Virus record (IMG/VR): IMGVR_UViG_3300028559_002705
Location: 1 to 24,205 of that record
DNA length: 24,205 nucleotides
Direction: 5' to 3' (one strand)
Source of the DNA: a virus
Under the pieces are notes generated by a model, which was not told the origin of the DNA, made no database searches, and saw only the letters and a program-made list of their open reading frames with translations. Made by a program: the position numbers and the translations under genes. The first letter of the stretch is position 1. Every line of letters begins with the position of its first letter. Below, in pieces: positions 6,407-14,729 of the stretch.

Positions 6407-7972
6407 ATGGTCGAGCCCGATAACCACCTGTTCAATCAGCTACACGATCACGGCAGCCACCCCTCCCCAAGCCCCCCCCTGGCTGATAGTGAATTGCTCC
6501 CGCCGGCAATAGCCCGCAGCTGCTCATCTCTTTTGCTGTCGCTGGCCACTGGTCCAATCCCCTGGCTCCTGCATCCAACCCTGGCGGCCCTGCTGCCGCG
6601 CCTGCAACTGGTGGCCGACTGCTGGCACCTGCTGGCTGACCCCAATGGCTCAGACCGCAGGGAGCACTACCTGATCCGGGGTGAACGGGAACCGGAAAGC
6701 GCCTATCAACGTCGGTTAGAAGCAGCTCTGCCATCAGGCTTCTTCCGTGATGCCCTGCGCACCTTTGCCGGGATGCTGGCCTCCAGCCACTGGCGCGCGC
6801 TGCCGGCCTCTCTGCAGGCGGTGATCAGCGATGTGGATGGATGCGGCACCGATCTGGGGGTATTCCTAGAAGCTGCTGATCTGGCGGTGCTGCGTGACGG
6901 CGCGGCCTTGGTCGGGGTTATCCCCCCCGGCCATAGCTGGCCAAGCGAGGGCGATAGGCAGCAGGCCCTGCGCAATGGCGATCGGAGCTCCTTGCCCCGC
7001 TTGCTGCTGCTGGAGCGGAGTGACGTTCTCAACTGGCACCTGCCGGCTAACCACGCCCTGCCTGATGCGATCACCTGGCGGGAGCGGTTGCCCAATTCCC
7101 CCGTGGGAGCACCTGATGCCTCCCTGGAACCCCCAGGTGGCTTTAGCCAAGGGATTTCTCCCGATCACTGGCATCTCCGCACGGTGGCGCTGGAGCCCGG
7201 CGTGGGCATGCAACTCACCACAGAGGAGCTGGTCCTAGATCGCCAGGCCCCGTCAGGTTGGAAGCGGCAGGTGATCGACCAACGCCAGTACCTAGGCCTC
7301 ACCGCACTGCCAGCCATCTGGTACGCGAGCCACGGCTCTGCCTTTGGCAATGGGGAGCTGCCGCACCTAGGGCTGGCGCACCAGTACCTGAACCATTTCT
7401 GCAGGCAGAGCGACTACCAGGAGCTGCTGTATCGGACCGCCTTACCGGTGGGTGTACGAACCGGCGTTACTGGCCCGATGGGAACCAGCGCAGCTGGTGA
7501 GCCGGTGGTGCTGGGACCGAACACCGTGATTGATCTACCGGAGGGCGCCAGCTTTCAGTTTGTCGAGATCCAGGCTCGCTCATTAGCCGAGCACCGGGCC
7601 TGGCTCGAATCGCTAGATCAAGGCATGCGCCGTGATGCCTTGATCCCCGCTGCCGCCCAGGGTGCACCACGCACGGCGATGGAGATCTCGATGGCGGCCT
7701 CCCAGGCCTATGCCCTGCTGCAAAGCCAGGCGATACAAAAGGCCTCGATGTTCTCTTCTCTGCTGCAGCACTGGTGCGCCATCACCGGTGAACCGCTACC
7801 CGTGCAGGAGGGCCCTGCCCTGACGGTTGAGATCAGCCCGCTTGCACCAGCACCCAAGCCCCAACCAACCGTGAGCGAGATGCTGCAACTGCAGGAGCGG
7901 GGAATCATCAGCGAGCAGGCCCTGCGGCAATGGCTGGGAGATACAGCCGGTCTTTCCCCGGCAACGACATGA
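6407..7972 (+). CDS. Phage portal protein, DUF4055 type
   Basis: The portal is the ring at the unique capsid vertex through which terminase pumps DNA. This 521-residue protein matches the DUF4055 portal-like pattern: YQRRLEAALPSGFFRDALRTFAGML, then a conserved Asp-rich stretch (VISDVDGCGTDLGVFLEAA, about 139-157), a middle module (LRTVALEPG), and the segment LPHLGLAHQYLNHFCRQSDYQELLY in the second half. The C-terminal part is helical (AMEISMAASQAYALLQSQAI). It overlaps the next gene by 4 bases (ATGA). The first 40 residues are Pro/Ser-rich and do not resemble the family, so the true start may be further downstream. Position after terminase supports the call. Confidence 0.85.
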   Translation: MVEPDNHLFNQLHDHGSHPSPSPPLADSELLPPAIARSCSSLLLSLATGPIPWLLHPTLAALLPRLQLVADCWHLLADPNGSDRREHYLIRGEREPESAYQRRLEAALPSGFFRDALRTFAGMLASSHWRALPASLQAVISDVDGCGTDLGVFLEAADLAVLRDGAALVGVIPPGHSWPSEGDRQQALRNGDRSSLPRLLLLERSDVLNWHLPANHALPDAITWRERLPNSPVGAPDASLEPPGGFSQGISPDHWHLRTVALEPGVGMQLTTEELVLDRQAPSGWKRQVIDQRQYLGLTALPAIWYASHGSAFGNGELPHLGLAHQYLNHFCRQSDYQELLYRTALPVGVRTGVTGPMGTSAAGEPVVLGPNTVIDLPEGASFQFVEIQARSLAEHRAWLESLDQGMRRDALIPAAAQGAPRTAMEISMAASQAYALLQSQAIQKASMFSSLLQHWCAITGEPLPVQEGPALTVEISPLAPAPKPQPTVSEMLQLQERGIISEQALRQWLGDTAGLSPATT

Positions 7973-8502
7973 CGCAGATGCAGTCAGGACTGCAGGGGAA
8001 ACCTTTTGGTGCGCCCGCCTGGCAACCGAGCGACCACGAAGCCATTCGTCAGGCCCTGGCCCTACCGGCGACGGTGCCTTGCCTCGATGCCATCGGCCGT
8101 GCCATGGCCGATCTGGAGCGTCAGCACCCGGCCGGGGTGCTCAGCGCCCGGGCCCTACTGGATGCGGTGGCCTTAATTGACAAGCACCTGCTGGCCGGAG
8201 GTATTGAGCAGGAGCAGGCGATCGAGAGGACAAGCCGCTCCGGTCCAATCGCTGGTTCGGTGGCAGCCGCCGGTGATGCACCACTGCAAAAGGCGGATGT
8301 GATCGCCTACGACACGGCGTTGCTGCGGGAGGACCGGGAGACCGTCTATGCCAACTCTGCTTCTCCAGCCGCAGCGCTGCTAAATCAACGCCGCCGCTAC
8401 AGCGAGCAGCTGTTGTTGCTCCTGCCGGGCTTGAGCAGCTGGATGCAATTCAGCGTCGCTGCCCCAGGGATGGCTGGAGGCACGGCCTTGCTGCGGGGTT
8501 GA
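7969..8502 (+). CDS. Hypothetical phage protein in connector position
   Basis: A 177-residue protein, no recognised family. It starts at the ATG overlapping the portal stop (ATGA) and ends overlapping the next start (TGATG), so three genes are translationally coupled. It has helical segments (SDHEAIRQALALPATVPCLDAIGRAMADLE; ALLDAVALIDKHLLAGG; LLREDRETVYANSASPAAALLNQRRRYSEQLLLLLPGL) and an Ala-rich C-terminus. Genes directly behind a portal often encode head-completion or head-tail connector proteins, which is an inference from position only. An in-frame start at 7930 would add 13 residues inside the portal gene and is not preferred. Confidence 0.7.
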   Translation: MTQMQSGLQGKPFGAPAWQPSDHEAIRQALALPATVPCLDAIGRAMADLERQHPAGVLSARALLDAVALIDKHLLAGGIEQEQAIERTSRSGPIAGSVAAAGDAPLQKADVIAYDTALLREDRETVYANSASPAAALLNQRRRYSEQLLLLLPGLSSWMQFSVAAPGMAGGTALLRG

Positions 8503-9065
8503 TGATCTCCCCCCGCCAGTTCACCAGTGGCAAGCACCAGCGCAATACAACTCTGTGGGGTCCCACCCCCTTGCAGCCGTTTGCCAATGCCCGGCTGCTG
8601 CTGGGCGAAAACGCCATCCCTGGTGACACCACCTCTGCTGTGGTGGCAAGCCACGTTCTCGAGTGCTTTCTTGAGCGCTCCCGTTACATCACCGCCAGAG
8701 ACAACGGCCCTGGTGTTGATACCGGTGACTTCACCTTTCAAGGAATGATCTGCCGTGCCACCCGGCTGCCTCCCAACCCTGGTGCGATCTGGCTGAGTAG
8801 GGAGCTGCAGTGGAGTCAGAACGGCCGGCGTGTTTCCACTGCTGGCAGAACCGTTGTGGCTCCATGTGAAGGCTTGATCTGGCTTGGTGATCTAACCCTG
8901 CTCAATGCCGCAGGTGATGCGGGTGTCGATCCCTATGCCCAGTACACCTTGTTCACCGTGCTGGAGTTCGGTGCCAGCTATGGCTCAGGGGGCATCGGCG
9001 CTCTGGTGCAGCCGCTGATTGGTGAGCGGGTGTTTGGCACGCTCAAGCCGAATCGGCTGGAGTGA
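8502..9065 (+). CDS. Hypothetical phage structural protein
   Basis: A 187-residue protein of unknown family, translationally coupled to the gene before it (TGATG; a TTG one codon earlier is possible). It looks beta-rich: TTLWGPTPLQPFANARLLLGENAIPG, then repeated short strands (GDFTFQGMICRATRLPPNPGAIW; YTLFTVLEFGASYGSGG). It contains three cysteines and no signal peptide or membrane segment. As the last gene of the portal operon it may be a head-tail joining or tail-associated protein, but this is positional. It marks the 3' edge of the first phage block. The next 200 bases hold no gene, and the strand then switches to non-phage genes. Confidence 0.7.
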   Translation: MISPRQFTSGKHQRNTTLWGPTPLQPFANARLLLGENAIPGDTTSAVVASHVLECFLERSRYITARDNGPGVDTGDFTFQGMICRATRLPPNPGAIWLSRELQWSQNGRRVSTAGRTVVAPCEGLIWLGDLTLLNAAGDAGVDPYAQYTLFTVLEFGASYGSGGIGALVQPLIGERVFGTLKPNRLE

Positions 9066-9261
9066 GCGGAGGTTGAGGCTACGGCTTGATACCTCAGCCA
9101 GCAGCAGGAGCAAAAACCTAAAAAACCCTTACATCCAACTCAAACTCATGCAAACGAATGACCCAAGACTTCTTCTGCTGACTGGGGCATGCCCAAGCCC
9201 ACCAGGAGTTGAGAGCCAACTCACCGAAGATCACATTGAAGAGAATGAACACTTACGGCAC

Positions 9262-10653
9262 TCAGACGTTTGCACAGAGCGCAGCCACCATCTCATCTTC
9301 TCCTTGTCGTGACTTATTTCCCGGCCCAGCAGGCTCTTTCCACTTGCTCCACCCCGATGAAGTTGTGTATCCAGCAACCAAGAGGCGATCACAGCTCACC
9401 CCTACCGTCAAGCGCGTTGCAGAGCCCCCACATTCAGCTGCGGTAGTCCGTGTGCCATTTGAGTTCAGTCTCCACCCGGCCCAGTCGTATTTGCACTGCC
9501 CATAGGTACGCCATTGTGGCGTGTAGCTATTAGATCGAATGCGATTAAGTAGGGCTTGCTCGTTTGGACTTAACGGTTTAATTGCAGGACCACTAATAGT
9601 GCTGCTACCTCGCCAGCGCACCACCAATCCGCTGCTGCACTCCTGCTGGGAAAGGGCGCCGACACTGCAGGCCTGCTGATGAGCTGACACGCTGGGATTC
9701 TCGTCAGACAACGAACGGATCCGCGCTCGCTCCACCGGACTCACCACCCCATCATGCACCAGTTCATCTAGAGAGGCATCAAAACGGGCGGGTGGTCTGG
9801 ACGGCAGCTCTGGACGCAGTGGCTCAGAAAGTGGCTGGTGAGGAGCAATGCGAGTGCGCTCCGAAGACGCCTGTCGAAGGCGGACCTGGCTTCCCACCAC
9901 AAGCCGTGCAGTTTCCATACCAGGATTGAGACGTAGCAGCTCTTGCAGGGTTAAGCCGTAGTGCTGAGCAATCTTTACGACCGTGTCGCCGAAATGGACA
10001 GTAGTTACAAGCTCACTACTGAGTTTCAGACCGGAGATATTAGTTGAATAGAAAGAAAATGCACTAACTCCAGCTAAAGTAGTTTTTGCTTTATTGACTT
10101 TGCTTGCTTGGACCGGGAACAGGCTGGCTACAGCGGCAATTGCGGCGTTCATTTCTTCTTCGCCTGCAAAAGCTTTATCGATCTGAGTTAGCGCGCCACT
10201 CTTATCCACAAGATAAAGCGCAACCTGATCCTGTACCACTGGTGCAACGGATTCATTTTGTTTGTTGCGCTTGGAGCCCCAAAGATCGAGAAGAGCTTGC
10301 TCGTATGCTTTTGTGTTAATTTGATATGCGCCAATGGCTTCTGCCTGGGCTATGCCCTGCGCAAGATAGCCAGAATCATTGCCTTCATCCCAAGTCAATA
10401 CCAAATATCGAATTAGGTTTAGGAATGCTCTTCGTTCGGCAGTTATTGCGTATACTCTTGAGGGTTGACTCGAACGCCTTGGGTCTATTTTCGCCTTCGC
10501 TTCCCGTGTAGAATTGGTCGGTACTTGTCTGGCTCCCAGGCGATCAAGAGCTTCTAATTGGCAGCGCAGTGATCCCACTGGTGAACATGTCAAGGTTTCG
10601 GCTTGAGCCGATGATGTGATGAGTAAAATGGATGTAATGAGTGAGTAATCCAT
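9262..10653 (-). CDS. Exported LysM-domain protein with four-cysteine C-terminal domain
   Basis: A 463-residue protein. Residues 1-18 resemble a signal peptide ending SAQA, though without the usual basic start. Residues 60-125 (SRVYAITAERRAFLNLIRYLVLTWDEG, GAYQINTKAYEQALLDLWG) recall a glycosidase- or lysozyme-like helical region, weakly. A LysM peptidoglycan-binding domain spans 217-259 (HFGDTVVKIAQHYGLTLQELLRLNPG). The C-terminus has four spaced cysteines and many aromatic residues. The LysM segment is nearly the same at DNA level as that in the gene at 11492-12436, so the two are paralogues. It lies on the strand opposite to the phage genes and is probably a host cell-wall protein rather than a phage lysin. 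Confidence 0.75.
   Translation of the reverse strand: MDYSLITSILLITSSAQAETLTCSPVGSLRCQLEALDRLGARQVPTNSTREAKAKIDPRRSSQPSRVYAITAERRAFLNLIRYLVLTWDEGNDSGYLAQGIAQAEAIGAYQINTKAYEQALLDLWGSKRNKQNESVAPVVQDQVALYLVDKSGALTQIDKAFAGEEEMNAAIAAVASLFPVQASKVNKAKTTLAGVSAFSFYSTNISGLKLSSELVTTVHFGDTVVKIAQHYGLTLQELLRLNPGMETARLVVGSQVRLRQASSERTRIAPHQPLSEPLRPELPSRPPARFDASLDELVHDGVVSPVERARIRSLSDENPSVSAHQQACSVGALSQQECSSGLVVRWRGSSTISGPAIKPLSPNEQALLNRIRSNSYTPQWRTYGQCKYDWAGWRLNSNGTRTTAAECGGSATRLTVGVSCDRLLVAGYTTSSGWSKWKEPAGPGNKSRQGEDEMVAALCANV
9869..10000 (-). repeat. LysM-encoding repeat, copy 1
   Basis: This 132-base segment aligns without gaps to 11886-12017, including a 25-base identical run (GCTGAGCAATC...GTGTC on the plus strand). 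It encodes the LysM domain of the 463-residue protein. Confidence 0.7.
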
Positions 10654-10780
10654 TCTACAAAAATCTAGTTCATTTAAAATAGCTAAATCTTGCCGTGGTG
10701 GCTATTGCTGCCAGGAGGCACCAGTCATTACCTGAGCAACAATTATATCTAGCAGCTTAGCCCAAGGAACCATGACCACA

Positions 10781-10847
10781 AGGCTGCCAGCTGTTCCAAG
10801 ACTGTCGGGTCACGCTAGTGCTCAAGGAAGGAGAACCCGGCACTTGA
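10781..10847 (+). pseudogene. Decayed 3' end of a copy of the small ORF at 12435-12656
   Basis: The frame ending at TGA 10845-10847 reads RVTLVLKEGEPGT, close to the end of the intact 73-residue ORF (RFTVVLKEGEPGS). Similarity continues upstream with a one-codon gap (shared AGGCTGCCA at DNA level) until an in-frame stop and then fades. Each copy lies just outside the 5' end of a reverse-strand LysM gene, so a two-gene cassette was probably duplicated. Confidence 0.55.
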
Positions 10848-10909
10848 CCCGCCAGGCAATCACCGCAGGGCTTTGCCAGCAGAGCACCTAGCAGGCATAG
10901 ACGTATCGG

Positions 10910-11113
10910 TCACAGCTTCTCACCCAGAAGGCGCCGCAGATGTCGATCTGGTAGACCCGCCGAGGCAATCAATCCCAGCGGACCAGTCAGTATTCCTATC
11001 CCGAGCCAGACCCAATACGCATGGCCTTTCTGGTGAGCGACCATGCCGGTCAGCATGCCGCATACCAAAGGTAGAAACAACAAAAGAAAGGTGGTTAGCA
11101 ATTCTGTTTGCAT
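10910..11113 (-). CDS. Small two-helix membrane protein
   Basis: A 67-residue protein with two predicted membrane helices: residues 5-24 (LLTTFLLLFLPLVCGMLTGM) and 33-53 (YWVWLGIGILTGPLGLIASA). They are joined by a short polar loop (VAHQKGHA) and followed by a basic tail. The GTP-free motif W-x-W-x-G-x-x-x-G-x-x-GPLGLI is common in small bacterial inner-membrane proteins of unknown function. A plus-strand ORF overlaps the same bases but has no features of a real protein. It sits between two LysM genes on the same strand. Function unknown. Confidence 0.65.
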   Translation of the reverse strand: MQTELLTTFLLLFLPLVCGMLTGMVAHQKGHAYWVWLGIGILTGPLGLIASAGLPDRHLRRLLGEKL

Positions 11114-11491
11114 GAGAAGGGCAAGTGCTTTTGCTTGTCAGTCCTAGCGCCTAGGCGTGCAGCTGCAAGCAGAGTTACGCTATTGTGACTATGCCGACCG
11201 CAATCGTCGTGACGAAGCTGGATTTAGCAGACCGTTGGTGAAGACTGCTAAGACTGGCCCACCATGATAGCCGCTCGCATCAAGGACACCACAGTGGACA
11301 AGGGCCGTGACTGAGGCTAATGCAAGTGCTGCAGAGGCAATAGATATGAGTGATCACTGCAGTCTATCCCTATGGCCCCCGACTTAAGATCGACTAGCAG
11401 AGGGTGTGACGAAAGAGTTAAACAAGGAACACGAGAAGTGACTTTCCGATGCCATCCAACAGCATTGGAAGAGTGGCATTTGAATACTTGA
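11114..11491. other. Intergenic stretch without a supportable gene
   Basis: About 380 bases between the small membrane protein gene and the 3' end of the second LysM gene. A reverse-strand ORF at 11317-11631 overlaps the LysM gene out of frame and has no family features. No promoter or hairpin-plus-T-run terminator stood out. Confidence 0.5.
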
Positions 11492-12436
11492 CTACCTGCA
11501 TCCCAAAGCTTTAAAAGATTGGCCTTTGCTCCAGGACCATGAAACATAATCAAGCCTGCATCGGCGTGGTCCAAGATTATCAGAATAACTAACATATCCA
11601 CCATCGCATCGATAGCTTGGAGGCATGGCATTTGAATTGTCGGCCGGATATGAGTAACAACTGTATAGGTCGTAGAAATATGTTCTGAGCGAGGGATCCT
11701 CCCAGATTCTTGGCTTACTGTTTAAAAAACGTGCAAATGCAGAGGGGTTTCTCTTGAATGGCCCAACTAATCCAATTGTACTTACTCCACTACCGGTACT
11801 TCGATATTCAGGCAGTTCGGGCCAGCTGATACCGCCACTAGTGGTTGGCTTGAGCCCCAGCACCATGCGGGTGCGGCCGGATGAAGCCTGCGCAAGCCGT
11901 ACTTGGGAACCGACGACAAGGCGTGCGGTTTCGAGGCCAGGATTGAGACGCAGCAGTTCCTGCAGGGTCAATCCATAGCGCTGAGCAATCTTTACGACCG
12001 TGTCCCCAAAGCGCACAACAGCACGTTCCTCCACAGGAGCAAAGGACTGAAGAGGAGGTGTGCGACGCAGATCGCTGGTATCGATCGCTGCAAGCTGCTT
12101 TATCTGCCTCAATTGCTGACTGGGAACAACAAGCCAATCATCTGGACGAAAATGGTGGTCTTCGTTGACGTCGTTGAGCTTGGCGATGAGATCTTTATCA
12201 AGTCTGAGGCTGCTGGATAGCTCTTCAACGCTGATGGGGTGACGCACCTTGACCCATATCTTGTCGATGCTGGGGGTAGGTAGGGCAGCGATCAAAGAAT
12301 CAACAGAAGCCTTCTCGATATCGGCGGGCTCAAGAGCTACAACCACGGCTGGCAGCTCAACACCCAGCAGGGGTGGCGGGATATCGATCATCATTGCGAG
12401 CAAAGCCGACCTGGCAAGAAGTGCAGCGGCTTGCAT
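11492..12436 (-). CDS. LysM-domain protein, paralogue of the 9262-10653 product
   Basis: A 314-residue protein. The N-terminus is hydrophobic and atypical for a signal peptide (ARSALLAMMIDIPPPLLGVELPAVVVA). Residues 61-105 look like a diverged LysM unit (VRHPISVEELSSSLRLDKDLIAKLN, RPDDWLVVP). Residues 139-181 are a clear LysM domain, almost the same as in the other paralogue. The C-terminal 65 residues carry four cysteines with spacing 16, 15 and 19 and are rich in Tyr and Ser; the paralogue ends in a similar four-cysteine region. LysM domains bind peptidoglycan or related glycans, so an envelope role is likely. The start codon at 12436 overlaps the divergent ATG at 12435 within CATG, so one of the two starts may be wrong. 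Confidence 0.75.
   Translation of the reverse strand: MQAAALLARSALLAMMIDIPPPLLGVELPAVVVALEPADIEKASVDSLIAALPTPSIDKIWVKVRHPISVEELSSSLRLDKDLIAKLNDVNEDHHFRPDDWLVVPSQQLRQIKQLAAIDTSDLRRTPPLQSFAPVEERAVVRFGDTVVKIAQRYGLTLQELLRLNPGLETARLVVGSQVRLAQASSGRTRMVLGLKPTTSGGISWPELPEYRSTGSGVSTIGLVGPFKRNPSAFARFLNSKPRIWEDPSLRTYFYDLYSCYSYPADNSNAMPPSYRCDGGYVSYSDNLGPRRCRLDYVSWSWSKGQSFKALGCR
11886..12017 (-). repeat. LysM-encoding repeat, copy 2
   Basis: Ungapped 132-base counterpart of 9869-10000, encoding the second LysM domain of the 314-residue paralogue. Differences are spread along it and many fall at third codon positions, which suggests both copies are under protein-level selection. Confidence 0.7.
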
Positions 12437-12656
12437 GGTTGATCAATATGCAACCCTGTTCCTGCAGCATGGCAGCTCAAGTACCGCTCTGACGGCATTG
12501 GTCCCGCTATTCGACGTAATCGCTGACCTGCCCGAGGGCATCGCGGTGACGCCGGACTTCGCTGCTGATAAGGCCGAGGCCCTCCAGGCTGCCAAAGAAC
12601 TGCTCCCAGGACATCGGTTCACTGTCGTGCTCAAGGAAGGCGAGCCGGGTAGCTAG
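12435..12656 (+). CDS. Small acidic hypothetical protein
   Basis: A 73-residue soluble protein with no recognised family. It has helical and mixed segments (STALTALVPLFDVIADLP; DFAADKAEALQAAKELLPGHRF) and ends with a beta-like TVVLKEGEPGS. The reading frame is open further upstream to 12249, but that part is antisense to the LysM gene, so the ATG at 12435 is chosen. That ATG overlaps the start of the divergent LysM gene (CATG), leaving no room for a separate promoter or ribosome site. The real start may be inside the ORF or on an antisense transcript. Homology of its last third to the relic at 10781-10847 supports it having once been, or being, a real gene. Confidence 0.45.
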   Translation: MVDQYATLFLQHGSSSTALTALVPLFDVIADLPEGIAVTPDFAADKAEALQAAKELLPGHRFTVVLKEGEPGS

Positions 12657-12735
12657 CGCCCATATGGGTCATCGGCGGGCACTGTCCAGAAACGTGAGTC
12701 GACCTCGCTCCCGAAGTTAAGTCGCGAATAAACGC

Positions 12736-12764
12736 TTGGGACCTCTGAGTCGGACCAGTATATG
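12736..12764 (+). promoter_or_regulatory. Sigma-70-type promoter of the three-gene membrane operon
   Basis: TTGGGA (12736-12741) and TATATG (12759-12764) are separated by exactly 17 bases. Each matches 4 of 6 consensus positions. The lipoprotein ATG at 12795 lies 30 bases downstream of the -10 box. Confidence 0.5.
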
Positions 12765-12794
12765 GTGTAAATTGTGAGGGGCTTATATTTTGTC

Positions 12795-13763
12795 ATGAAT
12801 CAAAAAAGCAAAAATCTATCCGCGTTAGTCGCTATTTTAGTTGCAAGCGCAACCTCAGGATGTAGTACGGACATAAGCCAATTCGCAGTCGGCGAGGTCA
12901 CAACCTGGAAATGCGATAAAGAACCCAGCTCCAAGAAGGAATATGTTTTTAAGCCGTATGAATATATTATCCAAGCACCGGCCGACACTATCGGGATTGG
13001 CGGCTCAGATGAATCCAGGAGCTCAACCATACTCAACACCAAAGACCCTCTCCAAAAACTTCCGTCAGGATGGGTACTCAGTGACAGCTATTCCCATGAG
13101 GTTACCGATGAAGGGGGCTTTGCTATTAGCGGGACTGCCGACAATGGTGAAGGCGGACGATTAAAGCAGTCCCTCGTTTTGGATGGAAACACTGGCAAAA
13201 TGAATATTAAGAATGGCAGCGAAACAACAATACTTCAATGCAAACGGATTGGGGACTGGAGAAAGATTATGAGCTCTGTCATGCAAGGTCCTGGAAATTC
13301 ATATTTGGACAAAAGGCTAAGCAGTATTCCGTTTCTTCGCAAAAAGGCAGGAGATGTCGAATTCTCGTCGGAATTGGCAAAGGAGGCAAACATAAATAAT
13401 GATCATGCCTCTGTATATGGGCTGCTATCACCATTGCCATCATCTGAACTAACTACGCAGGACTCCGATCTTGTTGAGACCGCAAAGAAAAGATTGATTG
13501 AAAATGATACGAGTTCTTATGCCGTCTGGGAGTGGAACAATAGTTGGCAGGGGAGTTATTATACGGACGAGGAGAAATCTAGTCGGTGCAGCAATCTTGC
13601 GGGAAACCCTTACCAGGAGGGATACAAGATTATAAGTTCTACTCCGCAAGAAAGGATTGGTGGCACAGGACTAACGTGTCATGGAACGCTTCACTTATTA
13701 AAAAAGGAGGGAGCACTGCAAGCTGTTAAGCCCGCAACTCTGCTGCCTGTTTATTATGACTAA
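12795..13763 (+). CDS. Predicted lipoprotein of unknown function
   Basis: A 322-residue protein. MNQKSKN is followed by a hydrophobic core and the lipobox ATSGC with Cys23, so it is probably lipidated and anchored to a membrane. An in-frame GTG or TTG earlier (from 12774) would add seven residues; the ATG at 12795 fits the lipoprotein signal better. The mature part has a cysteine pair around a beta-rich region (TTWKCDKEP ... TTILQCKRIGDW) and further Cys residues in the last quarter (SSRCSN, LTCHG). No enzyme motif is visible. Its end overlaps the next start by 8 bases, so it heads a three-gene operon. The DNA is clearly AT-richer than the phage genes on either side, which suggests separate ancestry. 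Confidence 0.7.
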   Translation: MNQKSKNLSALVAILVASATSGCSTDISQFAVGEVTTWKCDKEPSSKKEYVFKPYEYIIQAPADTIGIGGSDESRSSTILNTKDPLQKLPSGWVLSDSYSHEVTDEGGFAISGTADNGEGGRLKQSLVLDGNTGKMNIKNGSETTILQCKRIGDWRKIMSSVMQGPGNSYLDKRLSSIPFLRKKAGDVEFSSELAKEANINNDHASVYGLLSPLPSSELTTQDSDLVETAKKRLIENDTSSYAVWEWNNSWQGSYYTDEEKSSRCSNLAGNPYQEGYKIISSTPQERIGGTGLTCHGTLHLLKKEGALQAVKPATLLPVYYD

Positions 13764-14397
13764 ACTGTTTTCTGCACGCATTCGGTCCTTAGAATTCATC
13801 AAGAGGCAAAATTTATCAACTCTTTTTCTCTTTTGCTCGGTAGCCTTTCTTAGCATTTCAAGCACAATCTGTTTGGCAAGACTCGCTGAGAGGGAAAAAG
13901 CAGAAAAAATATTGGCTCAGCAACTTACAGTAATTGTATTTGACCTTTCTAGAGACCGACGCAATATTGCCATCGCGAAAGAGAAAGAAGAATCTATCCA
14001 GAGACAGTTCCGAGAGGAGGCAGAGCGAAATGCTATGTATTTCAATGATGTGCCCTTGGTAATATCAACTTTGGATGGCAAGGGCAGGCTTGTTGGATTC
14101 AGTAGGCTTGGAGAATCAAATGGCACAGCTCAGTATTCATTTCTTATTAAGAATGGCAACGACGAAATTACAGTAACTGGCACGATTACTAATCATTCTG
14201 GGAAATTTATTTATAGCGACGATTACAGCACGCCCATGGAAGCTAGGACAAGCGGAGAGGTGGTGCATGGGAAGCCCAAAAGCACAAGATTGAGATTAGA
14301 TTTTGTTGTGACAAGCACTCCTTCTGATAAATACAGAGTAGGTGACACTTTCTTTGCAACATTTGTTTTGCCGGGTGTCAGTGGAGAAGCGACATGA
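13756..14397 (+). CDS. Single-pass membrane protein with extracytoplasmic beta-rich domain
   Basis: A 213-residue protein. It has a basic N-terminus, a membrane helix at about residues 21-42 (STLFLFCSVAFLSISSTICLA), a charged helical linker (REKAEKILAQQ; AKEKEESIQRQFREEAERN), and then a beta-rich domain (residues 95-205). The pattern GTAQYSFLIKNGNDEITVTGTITNHSGKFIYSD loosely recalls the Coa1/Tim21-like fold found in membrane-anchored assembly proteins, but this is a weak by-eye match. It overlaps the lipoprotein gene by 8 bases and the following gene by 4 (ATGA), so it is translationally coupled to both. The three products probably act together at the membrane. AT-rich composition as in its operon partners. 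Confidence 0.7.
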   Translation: MTKLFSARIRSLEFIKRQNLSTLFLFCSVAFLSISSTICLARLAEREKAEKILAQQLTVIVFDLSRDRRNIAIAKEKEESIQRQFREEAERNAMYFNDVPLVISTLDGKGRLVGFSRLGESNGTAQYSFLIKNGNDEITVTGTITNHSGKFIYSDDYSTPMEARTSGEVVHGKPKSTRLRLDFVVTSTPSDKYRVGDTFFATFVLPGVSGEAT

Positions 14398-14729
14398 AAA
14401 AAATATCGGTGCTTAAATACGCTTTGTCTGGCATGTTAATAGGTCTATCGGCTAGCGCATTGGTTATTACCTCTAGGCTAGACCTGCCACAATGTAATAA
14501 TGATAAGGTTATCAGCTCTGTCATTGCGCTCTGGAAGCTTAATGCGCTGAGATCCGATCAGCCCGTGGAAGATGGAAGATTGAAGGAGCCGCTTGAACTG
14601 CCTCTAAAAATTGCTAGTGGCAGGGCGTGTACTGCCGAGATATACGTGTCAGGGAAGGTGAATGGAAGCATTGGCTATACTGTAATGCGGCCTCTCAAGG
14701 GCGCAGCCAATATGGTTACTCTTGACTAA
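14394..14729 (+). CDS. Small membrane-anchored orphan protein
   Basis: A 111-residue protein. It starts at the ATG overlapping the previous stop (ATGA). Residues 1-27 (MKKISVLKYALSGMLIGLSASALVITS) form a signal anchor or signal peptide. The rest is short and mixed, with two cysteines (LPQCNND and GRACTAE) that could form a disulphide outside the cytoplasm. No family is recognised. It is the third gene of the operon that begins at 12795. The sequence after its stop holds a 10-base palindrome AAACTAGTTT but no clear terminator. Confidence 0.65.
   Translation: MKKISVLKYALSGMLIGLSASALVITSRLDLPQCNNDKVISSVIALWKLNALRSDQPVEDGRLKEPLELPLKIASGRACTAEIYVSGKVNGSIGYTVMRPLKGAANMVTLD

Noticed and set aside
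10873-11115. Plus-strand 80-codon ORF
   Set aside because: Opposite a convincing two-helix membrane protein and without protein-like features.
11317-11631. Reverse-strand ORF of 104 codons
   Set aside because: Overlaps the LysM gene end out of frame, no start signal and no family resemblance.
12249-12434. Upstream extension of the small ORF at 12435
   Set aside because: It is antisense to the LysM coding sequence and looks like shadow sequence.
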